NCBI GenBank assembly: GCA_002025945.1
Contig: MWOO01000188.1
Coordinates: 80,101-144,100 of the forward strand
From: Prochlorococcus sp. HOT208_60m_813O14
Lineage (GTDB): Bacteria > Cyanobacteriota > Cyanobacteriia > PCC-6307 > Cyanobiaceae
DNA: 64,000 nt
Direction of reading: 5' to 3'
Below the pieces are notes generated by a model. The model saw only the letters and a program-made list of their open reading frames with translations. It had not been told where the DNA came from and made no database searches. Of the stretch, positions 21,707 through 31,579 are shown one piece after another. The translations under genes and the position numbers were made by a program. Within the stretch, counting starts at the first letter, position 1; every line of letters starts with the position of its first letter.

Positions 21707-23062
21707 ATGAAATCAAATAGTCTCAGATTTATAGACAAATTTAGGGAAGTCAACAACTTAGAGATTATTGAAAGCCAATCTGACATAAGAAGACTTTCAA
21801 AAGATTTTTATAACTACTCTCCAATCCTTACTGAAAAATTAGACGAATGTATTGCTGATTTGGTGGTAAGACCTAGTGATCACAAAGCGGTAAAGGAAGT
21901 AGCAGAAATTTGTTGGGAATTTTCTATCCCAATTACTTTAAGGGGTTCAGGTACAGGTAATTATGGACAAGCTGTCCCATTGTTTAAAGGAGTTGTAATG
22001 CAGATGAGTCACTTTAATAAGTTAGAAGAATTTGATCCAGATACAGGTTTTGTAAAAGTACAGTCTGGCTGTGTTATGGGAGATTTGAATAAACAATTAG
22101 AGAAATATGGAAGGGAATTGAGATTGCTTCCTAGTACTTGGAGAACTGCAACAATTGGAGGTTTTATTGCAGGTGGATCAGGAGGTATTGGGTCTATTAG
22201 GTGGGGATTTTTAAGAGATCCAGGAAATCTTATTGGTTTAGAGGCAGTAACGATGAATGAAAAACCTGTATTATTAAAGTTTGATGCTGAAGAATCCGAA
22301 CCTCTAAATCATGCTTATGGGACTAATGGAATAATTACTTCTTTATTACTTGCTACTGATATCAAACGTAAGTGGTATTCAATAGTTATCGACTGTATTG
22401 AATTTGAAAAAACAATAGAAATATTGAAAACTCTTACGAGCGCAGCAATTGATCTGAAATTAGGAGCAATTCTTGAAGAAGAAATTGTAGATCAAATGCC
22501 AAAATGGTTTAAAAGTAACTCCAGAAGTCACAAGATATTAATTCAATCTACTCTTGGAGGAATAAAAACTATTGAGCTAATTTGTAAAAAATTTAAAGTC
22601 GAATCTACCCTACTTGGGGAAGAAGAAAAGCTCGTCAATGGAATTTCTGAAGTCGTATGGAATCATACAACTCTTCATATGAGGTCTAGGGATAAAAATT
22701 GGACGTATTTACAGATGCTTTTGCCTCTTAATAATGAACTAGAATTAATTAATTTTTTGAGAAAAAAATGGGGTAGAAAAGTTCTTTGGCATTTAGAGGC
22801 AGTTTCTCAACAAGGATCACCGCGATTAGCGGCTTTGCCTGTATTAAAGTGGAATGGGGCAGAAGAACTAAATGAAATAATGGAGGATTGCAAGAAACTT
22901 GGTGCTTTTATTTTTAATCCTCATGTTTTAACAGTTGAAGGCGGAGGTCTCGGAGTGGTGGATGCAGATCAAGTAAAAGCGAAATTAAGATTTGATCCTA
23001 AAGGGCTATTAAATCCAGGAAAATTGGAAGGTTGGGAAGTAAAAGAACAATTTAAAATTTAA
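21707..23062 (+). CDS. FAD-binding oxidoreductase (GlcD-like)
   Basis: RPSDHKAVKEVAEICWEFSIPITLRGSGTGNYGQAVP; TIGGFIAGGSGGIGSIRWG; C-terminal FDPKGLLNPGK. Confidence 0.85.
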   Translation: MKSNSLRFIDKFREVNNLEIIESQSDIRRLSKDFYNYSPILTEKLDECIADLVVRPSDHKAVKEVAEICWEFSIPITLRGSGTGNYGQAVPLFKGVVMQMSHFNKLEEFDPDTGFVKVQSGCVMGDLNKQLEKYGRELRLLPSTWRTATIGGFIAGGSGGIGSIRWGFLRDPGNLIGLEAVTMNEKPVLLKFDAEESEPLNHAYGTNGIITSLLLATDIKRKWYSIVIDCIEFEKTIEILKTLTSAAIDLKLGAILEEEIVDQMPKWFKSNSRSHKILIQSTLGGIKTIELICKKFKVESTLLGEEEKLVNGISEVVWNHTTLHMRSRDKNWTYLQMLLPLNNELELINFLRKKWGRKVLWHLEAVSQQGSPRLAALPVLKWNGAEELNEIMEDCKKLGAFIFNPHVLTVEGGGLGVVDADQVKAKLRFDPKGLLNPGKLEGWEVKEQFKI

Positions 23063-24291
23063 CATTTCTGTTTATTCGCAAATTTAATAAATTCAGCAAC
23101 TAAAAAAATAGAACCTGTTAGAACAGGATGATTAGGTGGCCATTTTTCCAGGGAAAATAAATACTCAATGGCAAGTTCAAATGTTTTAAATTCAATTGTT
23201 TTTTGAAAGTCAATTTCTTTAATCTGAGAAAGATCATTTAATTGCCAACTAGGTTGGTTTGGAACTGGCACAAGTAATAAGCGATCATTTTTCTTTAGAA
23301 GTGTTTTTAAAATTGCGTAAATATCTTTTTGTCTTTGGACACCTAAAATCCAATAAATTCCTTTATCTTCATTCTCCCAATTACTTCGCTCATTAGAGAG
23401 TGCTATTGCAGCAGGATAATTATGCGCACAATCTACAAGAATTTCTTTGTTGTAATAATTTATTATTTCTAGCCTTCCGTTCCAAGTTGTTTTTTTAAGA
23501 CCTTCAGATATGTGTTTTTCTTTGATATTAAATCCCAAATTATTGAGCGCTTCAATTGCTCCAACTGCTACTGAAGCATTTTGCTTTTGAAAAATCCCTT
23601 TTAATCCAAGCTCATAGCTTTTTGAAATTGAATCTTTCCAAATAATTTCTGCTCCTACCTCTTTAACTTTTTTGTTTATTAAATTTTCAACTTCACTATT
23701 TTGATTGCATGAGATGACAATTGAGTTTTTCTCAATAACTGCTAATTTTTCTTCGGCAATTTTTTCAATCGTATCTCCAAGAAATTCTTTATGGTCTAAG
23801 CCAATATTCCCAATAGCAATGATTGGTCTAGATTTATGGGCTGTTGTCGCGTCTAATCGTCCCCCTAATCCAGCTTCAAGAATGAGTAATTCCACTTTTT
23901 TATGGTCAAAAAAATTTAGTGCGCAGCAAATAATTTTTTCAAAAGGAGTTAATTCAAATGTTGAAAATTTTTTTTCTATTAATCTAAAGATTTTTTCAAA
24001 ATCAGTTTTATTAATATTTTTTTTATTAATTCTAATCCTCTCGCATACATCCAAAAGATGAGGAGATGTCGTTACACCGAAATTCCTTTTACCTTCAAAA
24101 AGTATACTTTCCAAATATGCCGCGATTGATCCTTTCCCATTGGTTCCAATAATCTGTATCGCAGGGATATTCTCGCAAGGATTACCAAGTTCTTGAAGTA
24201 CTTTTTTAATTCTTGATAAACCTAACTTGATATTATCCCTTTCATATTTCGGAGATAATAATTCAAAGGTTTTTAAATTTGCATTTTTCAA
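23059..24291 (-). CDS. folC: Folylpolyglutamate/dihydrofolate synthase
   Basis: QIIGTNGKGSIAAYLESIL; TTSPHLLDVCERIRIN; LEAGLGGRLDATT. Confidence 0.93.
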   Translation of the reverse strand: MKNANLKTFELLSPKYERDNIKLGLSRIKKVLQELGNPCENIPAIQIIGTNGKGSIAAYLESILFEGKRNFGVTTSPHLLDVCERIRINKKNINKTDFEKIFRLIEKKFSTFELTPFEKIICCALNFFDHKKVELLILEAGLGGRLDATTAHKSRPIIAIGNIGLDHKEFLGDTIEKIAEEKLAVIEKNSIVISCNQNSEVENLINKKVKEVGAEIIWKDSISKSYELGLKGIFQKQNASVAVGAIEALNNLGFNIKEKHISEGLKKTTWNGRLEIINYYNKEILVDCAHNYPAAIALSNERSNWENEDKGIYWILGVQRQKDIYAILKTLLKKNDRLLLVPVPNQPSWQLNDLSQIKEIDFQKTIEFKTFELAIEYLFSLEKWPPNHPVLTGSIFLVAEFIKFANKQKC

Positions 24292-24302
24292 AATTTTAAT
24301 TG

Positions 24303-25478
24303 CTATAACTTTTCAAAAATTGAATTTAGCTTATCCAAAAGAATATTAATTTCTCTTCGAGAAATAACTAATGGTGGGACAATCCTTACAACATTTCCTC
24401 CTGCAGGAACTACCAGTAATCCTTTATCAAAAGCTTTTAATGTAATTTTTTTTGCATCAGCATAATCATCATTTATCACAAGACCTTGCATTAAACCTAA
24501 ACCTCTTTTCCCGCTTATAATAGTTGGAAATTTTTTTGACAATTCTTCAAACCCAGCACTTAATTGTTCCCCTCTTAGATAAACATTATTGATAATATTT
24601 CTTCTATTTATTTCTTCTAATACAGTTAGGGCAGCTTTACAAGCGAATGGGTTCCCTCCAAAAGTGCTTGCATGATCCCCTGGAGAAAAAATGTTGGCTT
24701 TTTCTTTTACCAATAATGCTCCAATTGCATGACCTCCTCCTAATCCTTTAGCAAGGGTGAATCCATCAGGTTCAATTCCTAAATTCTCATAACCCCACAT
24801 TTTCCCAGTTCGACCTACTCCACTTTGGACCTCATCTAAAATGAGAAGAGAATTATATTTATCACATATTTCTCTCAGGCTTTTAAAAAATATTTTACTT
24901 CCAGGAATTACGCCGCCTTCGCCTTGTATTGGTTCAACTAAAACGCCGGAAATTTTTTGATCATTATTTTCACACTCTTCAAATAATTTTTTTACCGAAT
25001 CAAAATTGTTAAATTTAAAAAATTTGAACCCTTGAATCATTGGTTCGAAACCTTTTTGATATTTTGGTTGTCCAGTGGCACTCAAGGCCGCAAGCGTCCT
25101 TCCATGGAAGCTGGACTCTGCTGCAAGAATAATTGATTCTTTACCTTTATTGGTTTTATTTCCATATTTTTTAATTAATTTAATTGCTGATTCATTTGCT
25201 TCCGCACCACTATTACAGAAGAATACGCTTTTGGCACAACTCATATTCGTTAAAGTTCTGCTTAATTGTTCTTGTTCTTCAATGTTGTAGAGATTAGAAA
25301 TGTGCTGAATCTTTTTTAGTTGAGTTGATAACCTTCTTCTTAAAACTCTGTCGCTATGTCCAAGACTACAAGTTGCTATACCAGCGACTGCATCAAGATA
25401 CCTTTTACCTGTTTTGTCCCATAGCCAACAACCTTTTCCTTTTTTGAAAGTTACATCGAATCGACTATAGGTATTCAT
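24303..25478 (-). CDS. argD: Acetylornithine aminotransferase (start at ATG 25476-25478; ORF-track extension is spurious)
   Basis: MNTYSRFDVTFKKGKGCWLWDKTGKRYLDAVAGIATCSLGH; LILDEVQSGVGRTG; STFGGNP. Confidence 0.93.
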   Translation of the reverse strand: MNTYSRFDVTFKKGKGCWLWDKTGKRYLDAVAGIATCSLGHSDRVLRRRLSTQLKKIQHISNLYNIEEQEQLSRTLTNMSCAKSVFFCNSGAEANESAIKLIKKYGNKTNKGKESIILAAESSFHGRTLAALSATGQPKYQKGFEPMIQGFKFFKFNNFDSVKKLFEECENNDQKISGVLVEPIQGEGGVIPGSKIFFKSLREICDKYNSLLILDEVQSGVGRTGKMWGYENLGIEPDGFTLAKGLGGGHAIGALLVKEKANIFSPGDHASTFGGNPFACKAALTVLEEINRRNIINNVYLRGEQLSAGFEELSKKFPTIISGKRGLGLMQGLVINDDYADAKKITLKAFDKGLLVVPAGGNVVRIVPPLVISRREINILLDKLNSIFEKL

Positions 25479-25483
25479 TAAAG

Positions 25484-25566
25484 TGGGAGCGGTCGGACTT
25501 GAACCGACATACCCGAAGGTGCCGCATTTTGAGTGCGGTGCGTCTACCAATTCCACCACGCCTCCC
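25484..25566 (-). tRNA. tRNA-Leu(CAA)
   Basis: Reverse-strand GGGAGGCGTGGTGGAATTGGTAGACGC ACCGCA-CTCAAAA-TGCGG, long variable arm, GGTTCAAGTCCGACCGCTCCCA. Confidence 0.9.
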
Positions 25567-25845
25567 ATGGCTTTTGAAAAAATGAACTTTTTTATTATAA
25601 CAAAAATCAACTTGTTGACTATTGTATTGGTCAAGGAACAGCGATCAAGATAACGTTTGTTAATACTTAATCTTTTCGATAAATTCATAGAATTATTTAT
25701 TGCATTTGCTGACAAGAAATGAGGGGGAGGAAAGAATTTAAACATTTCTGATACATTTTTGTAGTTAAATACGCTTAAAAGTCTTTCGTGAAAGCAGATA
25801 GCTTCATGATTAGTAATATTGTGTTATATTTAATAAAAAAAGCAA

Positions 25846-25953
25846 ATGTCTAAAACTCAAGCTAAAAAATTATCCTTTAAATTTGTCCCTTACCTTTTTA
25901 TTGCAGTAACTATACTTACAACATTCGGATCAAATAGTGGAACTTGGGCATGA
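25846..25953 (+). CDS. 35-aa single-TM micro-protein (hypothetical)
   Basis: MSKTQAKKLSFKFVPYLFIAVTILTTFGSNSGTWA; below ORF-track cutoff; overlaps next ORF by ATGA. Confidence 0.55.
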   Translation: MSKTQAKKLSFKFVPYLFIAVTILTTFGSNSGTWA

Positions 25954-26060
25954 ACGAATTCAAATTTAATGGTTTAAATAAAATTTGGTCTAATCGCTTT
26001 CTAGTTTTGTTTATATTATTTTTGGGTTGTATTTCACTAATCAATATTGCTTACGTTTGA
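25950..26060 (+). CDS. 36-aa single-TM micro-protein (hypothetical)
   Basis: MNEFKFNGLNKIWSNRFLVLFILFLGCISLINIAYV; ATG overlaps upstream stop (ATGA). Confidence 0.55.
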   Translation: MNEFKFNGLNKIWSNRFLVLFILFLGCISLINIAYV

Positions 26061-26098
26061 ATCAATTTTCTTAGTTTTAAAAATATATTTGGAAAATA

Positions 26099-27469
26099 CT
26101 AAGCTGCTTCGAGTTTTGAAAGATTCTCAGATCTTGGTTCAATTTTATATCCATTCTCTTCAAAAGTATTTTTACTGATTTCTCTAATTATTTTTACACC
26201 TAAATTTTTTAGTTTTAATTCAAAATTTTCATAACCTCTATCTAGATGTTCTAATCCATAGAAATTACTACTACCTTTTGCAATGATTCCTGCAATTATT
26301 AATGCAGCTGATGACCTTAAATCTGAGCCAACTAGATGCATCCCATTAATTGTTTGAACACCTTTGATGTGAGCTACGTTTTTGTTTAGTTTTATACTGG
26401 CGCCCATTTCGTTAAGTAAATAAATATGATTCATTCTGTTTTCGAAAATTGTTTCAGTTATCTTTGATTCACCATTCGCGATTGTCATTAGAGTTGTAAA
26501 TGGTGCCTGCAAATCAGTAGGAAACCCTGGAAAAGGAGCTGTTTCAATATCTACTCCTTTAATCTCTGTACTCTTGATAGAAATCGAATTACCTTTAATC
26601 GTAATTTTACTCCCACTCTCTTTAAGCTTATTAGTGACAGCTTCAAGATGATGAGGGATTACTGGATAAATTGTTATTGAAGAGGAAGTTGCAGCAGCAG
26701 CTATTAGAAAAGTTCCAGCTTCTATTCGGTCTGGAATTACTTTATGGGTACATCCGCCAAGCTTATTAACACCATCAATAATAATTGTTTCTTTACCGGA
26801 GTCATAAATTTTTGCCCCCATTTTATTAAGCATTTGGCATAAATCTTGAACTTCAGGTTCTCTAGCAGCATTTTCAATAGTGGTTCTTCCTTTAGCTAAA
26901 GATGCTGCCATTATTAAAGTTTCAGTCGCACCTACACTTGGACAAGTTAATTTAATATGAGTGCCATGAAGTCTATTTTTGTTACCCTTTGTTTTTGCCT
27001 TTACAATTCCCTCTTCAATAATAATGTCTGCTCCTAGTGCGATTAATCCATTAATGTGCTCGTCTATTGGCCTTGAACCAATATTGCATCCACCTGGTAA
27101 CGGTACTTGAGCTTCTCCAAATTTAGTTAATAGTGCACCTATACAAAAGAAACTAGCTCTTAATCCTTTAACAAGTTCATATGGAAGTTCTTTAATCGAA
27201 ATAGTTGTTGGATCTATTTCAAGTTGGTTTTTTTTACGAACTAAATTCACTCCTAAATTCTTTAAGATATTCCCCATCTTTTCAATATCAGTGAGAAAAG
27301 GTACATTTTCAATAATTATTTTTTCATTAGTTAGCAATGATGAGGCTAATAATACTAAGGCGGAATTCTTCGCACCACTTATTTCAACTATTCCATTTAA
27401 CTTGCCTTGGCCAAGAATCTTTAAATTTTGCGATTTAAGATATGACTTCGTTTTGCTTCCGCAAATCAT
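26099..27469 (-). CDS. murA: UDP-N-acetylglucosamine 1-carboxyvinyltransferase
   Basis: LNGIVEISGAKNSALVLLASSLL; PFPGFPTDLQAP; PLPGGCNIGSRP. Confidence 0.96.
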   Translation of the reverse strand: MICGSKTKSYLKSQNLKILGQGKLNGIVEISGAKNSALVLLASSLLTNEKIIIENVPFLTDIEKMGNILKNLGVNLVRKKNQLEIDPTTISIKELPYELVKGLRASFFCIGALLTKFGEAQVPLPGGCNIGSRPIDEHINGLIALGADIIIEEGIVKAKTKGNKNRLHGTHIKLTCPSVGATETLIMAASLAKGRTTIENAAREPEVQDLCQMLNKMGAKIYDSGKETIIIDGVNKLGGCTHKVIPDRIEAGTFLIAAAATSSSITIYPVIPHHLEAVTNKLKESGSKITIKGNSISIKSTEIKGVDIETAPFPGFPTDLQAPFTTLMTIANGESKITETIFENRMNHIYLLNEMGASIKLNKNVAHIKGVQTINGMHLVGSDLRSSAALIIAGIIAKGSSNFYGLEHLDRGYENFELKLKNLGVKIIREISKNTFEENGYKIEPRSENLSKLEAA

Positions 27470-27658
27470 TAAGACTTAATTTATTAGATTCATCATGACA
27501 AACTAATAATATTAAGTCCACCCTATGTAACGTCATGAATATTAATTTAAAGTGAAAATGTATTTTTTGATTTCTTGGGAGATAAAAATTTAATAAATAA
27601 TTGATCAAAATATTTATGTAATTAAAATATAGTTGATAACAAATTTTTCAAATTACTC

Positions 27659-28501
27659 ATAGAAAATACTTTTTTAAAAATAACTAGTAAAAACAATAAT
27701 CTAGTTAAAAGATTTAGATCATTTAAAAGAGGGTCATCTCCAAAAGATCAAGACTTTTTTTGCATAGAGGGTACACATCTCATGGAAGAATTGCTGAAGT
27801 CTGGAAAAAATCCCTCTAAGATTTTAGTTACCGAAAAATGGCTAAGAAAAAATCAAAATCTAAGCAAAAAATTTCATGAGTCATTATTAAATATTGTCAC
27901 AGAGGAAGTCTTGTCATCTGCAATTTCTACAATTAATCCAGATGGGATAGCAGCTTTAGTAGAGATTTCAGCAATACCTAATTATCAATTTAATAGAAAA
28001 GATGATTTTGTTCTTGTCCTCGACAGAATTCAAGATCCTGGGAATATGGGTAATCTATTTAGAACCGCTTTAGCTGCGGGTGTTAATGCAATTTTTTTAG
28101 CTGGAGGTGCGCACCCACTAGGCCAAAAGGTATTAAGAGCATCCTCAGGTGCAGTTTTTCATCTGCCATTTTTAAGATTTGATGGAATTGAAGAAGAAAT
28201 ATTAAATTCTTTACTTAATTCTTTGTCTGAATTATCAAATGTAGGATTTAAGATTTTCTCTACTAGTAGCCATAATGAGAGTTTAAAAAAACCTTCAAAA
28301 CCTTACTGGGAAGTTGATTGGTCTAGACGTACCGCATTAATTTTGGGTAATGAAGGTCAAGGTATTCATAAGAAAATTCAAGAAGCTTTTAATGAAACAA
28401 TTACAATTCCGCATAGTGAGATTGTAGAATCATTGAATGTGGCTTGTGTTGCAGTTCCGTTATTACTAGAACGAAAAAGAGTCGCATACACCTCTAAATA
28501 A
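27659..28501 (+). CDS. SpoU/TrmH-family rRNA methyltransferase; first ATG at 27782 but conserved N-terminal domain extends upstream to a likely ATA start
   Basis: Knot motifs VLDRIQDPGNMGNLFRTALAAG and ALILGNEGQGI; in-frame upstream IENTFLKITSKNNNLVKRFRSFKRGSSPKDQDFFCIEGTHL. Confidence 0.85.
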   Translation: MENTFLKITSKNNNLVKRFRSFKRGSSPKDQDFFCIEGTHLMEELLKSGKNPSKILVTEKWLRKNQNLSKKFHESLLNIVTEEVLSSAISTINPDGIAALVEISAIPNYQFNRKDDFVLVLDRIQDPGNMGNLFRTALAAGVNAIFLAGGAHPLGQKVLRASSGAVFHLPFLRFDGIEEEILNSLLNSLSELSNVGFKIFSTSSHNESLKKPSKPYWEVDWSRRTALILGNEGQGIHKKIQEAFNETITIPHSEIVESLNVACVAVPLLLERKRVAYTSK

Positions 28502-28512
28502 ATAAATAAAAA

Positions 28513-29952
28513 GTGACTGATTCAAGTTTTGATTTTGATTTAATCGTAATAGGTGCAGGATATGGAGGTTTTGATGCCGCTAAACATGCTGCTGGTAAGG
28601 GACTGAAAGTCGCAATAGTAGAATCCTCTGATATGGGAGGTACTTGTGTTAACAAGGGTTGTGTTCCATCTAAAGCTCTTTTAGCTGCAAGTGGAAAAGT
28701 TAGAGAAATAGCTAATTATGAACATTTAGCTAAATTCGGTATACATGCTTCACCAGTAAGGTTCGAGAGATCAAAAATTGCAGATCATGCAAATAATTTA
28801 GTTTTAAATGTTAGAGAAAATTTAACAAAAACTCTTAAAAGGAGTGGAGTTGAAATTATTTTAGGCATTGGCAGAATTGAAGGAAATCAAAAAGTAGGTG
28901 TAAGAGATAAAAACGGAATTGATAAAATTTTCACATGTAAGAATATTGTTATAGCAACAGGCTCTTCTCCTTTTGTGCCCCGTGGAATAACTTTGGATAA
29001 TAGGACCGTATTTACTAGCGATGATGCGGTTAAACTTGAGTGGCTTCCAAGATGGATAGCAATTATTGGAAGCGGATATATAGGACTAGAATTTGCTGAT
29101 GTTTATACCGCGCTTGGTTGTGAAGTTACCATGATCGAGGCTTTAGAAAATATTATGCCAACATTTGATCCAGACATCACTAAAATTGCTAAGAAGAACC
29201 TTATTCAAGCAAGAGATATAGACACAAAATCAAATGTCTTTGCGACAAAAATAACACCTGGATGCCCTGTAAAAATAGAACTGACAGACGCAAAATCTAA
29301 GGAAGTTGTAGAAACTTTGGAAGTTGATGCTGTACTGGTTGCAACTGGTAGAAGTCCTAATAGTGATAACTTAAATCTTGATTCTGTTGGTATCGAAACA
29401 GTAAAAGGTTTCATTCCTGTAGATGATCAAATGAGAGTTAAGAATGGTGATGAAATAATACCTAACATTTGGGCTGTTGGAGATGTAACGGGCAAACTAA
29501 TGCTTGCCCATACAGCTGCAGCGCAAGGTACTATTGCTGTTGATAATATTTGCGGTGGTAATGTCGAAATTAACTATAAAAGTATCCCCGCAGCAACCTT
29601 TACTCACCCAGAGATAAGTTCAGTTGGTCTCTCTGAAGTTGAAGCTAAAGAGATATCTACAAAAGAAAATTTTACTTTGGGAGTTGTCAAAAGTTTCTTT
29701 AAGGCTAATTCAAAAGCATTGGCTGAATTAGAGAGTGATGGATTGCTAAAGTTGATTTTCAATAAAGATAATGGGAAAGTATTAGGGGCTCATATTTTTG
29801 GGTTACATGCAGCTGACTTAATTCAAGAAATTTCGAACGCTATTTCAAGGAACCAAGATGTAATTGCATTATCTAAAGAAGTTCATACTCATCCTACACT
29901 TAGTGAAGTAGTTGAGGTCGCATATAAACAGGCGGCTTCTCAAATAAAATAA
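28513..29952 (+). CDS. lpd: Dihydrolipoamide dehydrogenase (GTG start)
   Basis: VIGAGYGGFDAAKHAA; GGTCVNKGCVPSKALL; IIGSGYIGLEFADVYTALG. Confidence 0.95.
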   Translation: MTDSSFDFDLIVIGAGYGGFDAAKHAAGKGLKVAIVESSDMGGTCVNKGCVPSKALLAASGKVREIANYEHLAKFGIHASPVRFERSKIADHANNLVLNVRENLTKTLKRSGVEIILGIGRIEGNQKVGVRDKNGIDKIFTCKNIVIATGSSPFVPRGITLDNRTVFTSDDAVKLEWLPRWIAIIGSGYIGLEFADVYTALGCEVTMIEALENIMPTFDPDITKIAKKNLIQARDIDTKSNVFATKITPGCPVKIELTDAKSKEVVETLEVDAVLVATGRSPNSDNLNLDSVGIETVKGFIPVDDQMRVKNGDEIIPNIWAVGDVTGKLMLAHTAAAQGTIAVDNICGGNVEINYKSIPAATFTHPEISSVGLSEVEAKEISTKENFTLGVVKSFFKANSKALAELESDGLLKLIFNKDNGKVLGAHIFGLHAADLIQEISNAISRNQDVIALSKEVHTHPTLSEVVEVAYKQAASQIK

Positions 29953-29964
29953 TATCTTAAATTA

Positions 29965-30852
29965 ATGGAGATAAGACGCAGACCACCAAATCCAACAGTA
30001 AGGGTAGAAAATTTAGAATATGCTGTACCTCATAGGGAAGCACAAGCAAAAAACATTCTGGAAGAAATTGTATGGCACAAAAATATTGAAATTAAGAATT
30101 TTAAAAAAGTAGTCTCTTTAGAAGATCTCATCAAAAAGATTGAAAAAATTCCTGCTCCCAAAGATTTTTACAAAAATATCTTGGAGTCAAAAATAAAACC
30201 AGGAGTTATTGCTGAAATAAAAAAAGCTAGTCCGAGTAAAGGAGTTATTAGAAAAGATTTTAACCCTGAAGAAATAGCAATTTGTTATGAAGGATTAGGT
30301 GCGTCATGTATCTCAGTACTTACCGATAAAAGGTTTTTTCAAGGTAGTTATGAAATACTCGAAACTGTAAGGAAATCAACTAATCTCCCTCTACTCTGCA
30401 AAGATTTTATTATTTCTGCTTATCAGATTTATAAAGCAAGGGTATCTGGTGCTGATGCAATATTATTAATCGCTGCGATTTTAAGTGATGATGATTTAAT
30501 TTATTTAAAGAAAATAGCTAATAATTTAAAGATGAGTGTTCTTGTTGAAGTCCATAACTCTAATGAATTAGAAAGGATTCTAAAGTTAAAATCTTTTAAT
30601 TTGATTGGAATAAATAATAGGGATTTAAAGACTTTTAAAACGGATTTAAAAACATCAAAAGAATTGATGAATACATATGCAGATATATTTTTAAAACAAA
30701 ATATTATTCCTATAAGTGAATCTGGAATTAATTGTGCCGAAGATTTAGAATCGCTTAGATCTATTGGAATCATGGGAGTATTAATTGGTGAAACTTTTAT
30801 GAGAGAAACTGATATTGAACAATCTTTCAAGAAATTATTTAACGCAATTTAA
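29965..30852 (+). CDS. trpC: Indole-3-glycerol-phosphate synthase
   Basis: [47 protein letters not shown]. Confidence 0.95.
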   Translation: MEIRRRPPNPTVRVENLEYAVPHREAQAKNILEEIVWHKNIEIKNFKKVVSLEDLIKKIEKIPAPKDFYKNILESKIKPGVIAEIKKASPSKGVIRKDFNPEEIAICYEGLGASCISVLTDKRFFQGSYEILETVRKSTNLPLLCKDFIISAYQIYKARVSGADAILLIAAILSDDDLIYLKKIANNLKMSVLVEVHNSNELERILKLKSFNLIGINNRDLKTFKTDLKTSKELMNTYADIFLKQNIIPISESGINCAEDLESLRSIGIMGVLIGETFMRETDIEQSFKKLFNAI

Positions 30853-30907
30853 TTTTGACTTCAAATCTTGCTATAAAATTTAATAAACAGAGTTGTATTG
30901 AATATAT

Positions 30908-31579
30908 ATGCAGGCAGTAATTTTAACAGGTATAGTTGCAGGATTTGTGCATGTTGTTAGTGGCGCTGATCATCTAATTGCCATGGCACCAGCAGCGATT
31001 AGTAATCCTAAAAAAGCTCTTAAAAATAGTTTCTCATGGGGCTTAGGACACTCTTCAGGAGTTCTCTTGTTAGCTTTTCTAGCGATTTTTATTAAGGATA
31101 TTACGCCATTAAACAAATTTTCTAATATTGCCGAATTACTAGTTGGAATTTCTCTTATAATTGTGGGAATATTTGCAATAAAAAATTCTTTTCAATTAAG
31201 TATCCACTCACATTCCCATAAGCATGAGAATGGAATTGCCCATCGTCACTTTCACTTTCATGTTAAGGAACCAAAAAAAAATAATAAGCACTCACATGCT
31301 TTGACAGGTTTAGGATTGGTTCACGGTATAGCTGGAGGTTCACATTTTCTTGCAGTTCTTCCTGCTTTAGCACTACCTTTAACAAGCGCTTTCTTATATT
31401 TAATTTCATATTTGATTGGTTCACTAATAAGTATGAATCTTTTTACTTGTTTAATATCTTTTACCACCTTTAAAGCAAGTCAAAAATTTATTAAAAGATT
31501 AATAGCTGTAGCAGGAGGGCTTTCCTTCTCTTTTGGATTATTTTGGATTCAAAGAAGTGCTTCTGTTTTTTTGAATTAA
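30908..31579 (+). CDS. HoxN/NicO/UreH-like metal (probably Ni) transporter with His-rich loop
   Basis: GFVHVVSGADHLIAMAP; GLGHSSGV; loop HSHSHKHENGIAHRHFHFHV...HSHA; GLVHGIAGGSHFLAVLP. Confidence 0.7.
   Translation: MQAVILTGIVAGFVHVVSGADHLIAMAPAAISNPKKALKNSFSWGLGHSSGVLLLAFLAIFIKDITPLNKFSNIAELLVGISLIIVGIFAIKNSFQLSIHSHSHKHENGIAHRHFHFHVKEPKKNNKHSHALTGLGLVHGIAGGSHFLAVLPALALPLTSAFLYLISYLIGSLISMNLFTCLISFTTFKASQKFIKRLIAVAGGLSFSFGLFWIQRSASVFLN

Noticed and set aside
25479-25745. N-terminal extension of the argD ORF (MFKFFPPPHFLSAN...MGGVVELVDAPHSKCGTFGYVGSSPTAPTL)
   Set aside because: This stretch is a translation of tRNA-Leu(CAA) and intergenic DNA; the aminotransferase starts at MNTYSRFDV.
25757-25780. 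Possible NtcA site (gtagttaaatac) upstream of the micro-ORF pair
   Set aside because: Spacing is GTA-N6-TAC rather than the required N8.
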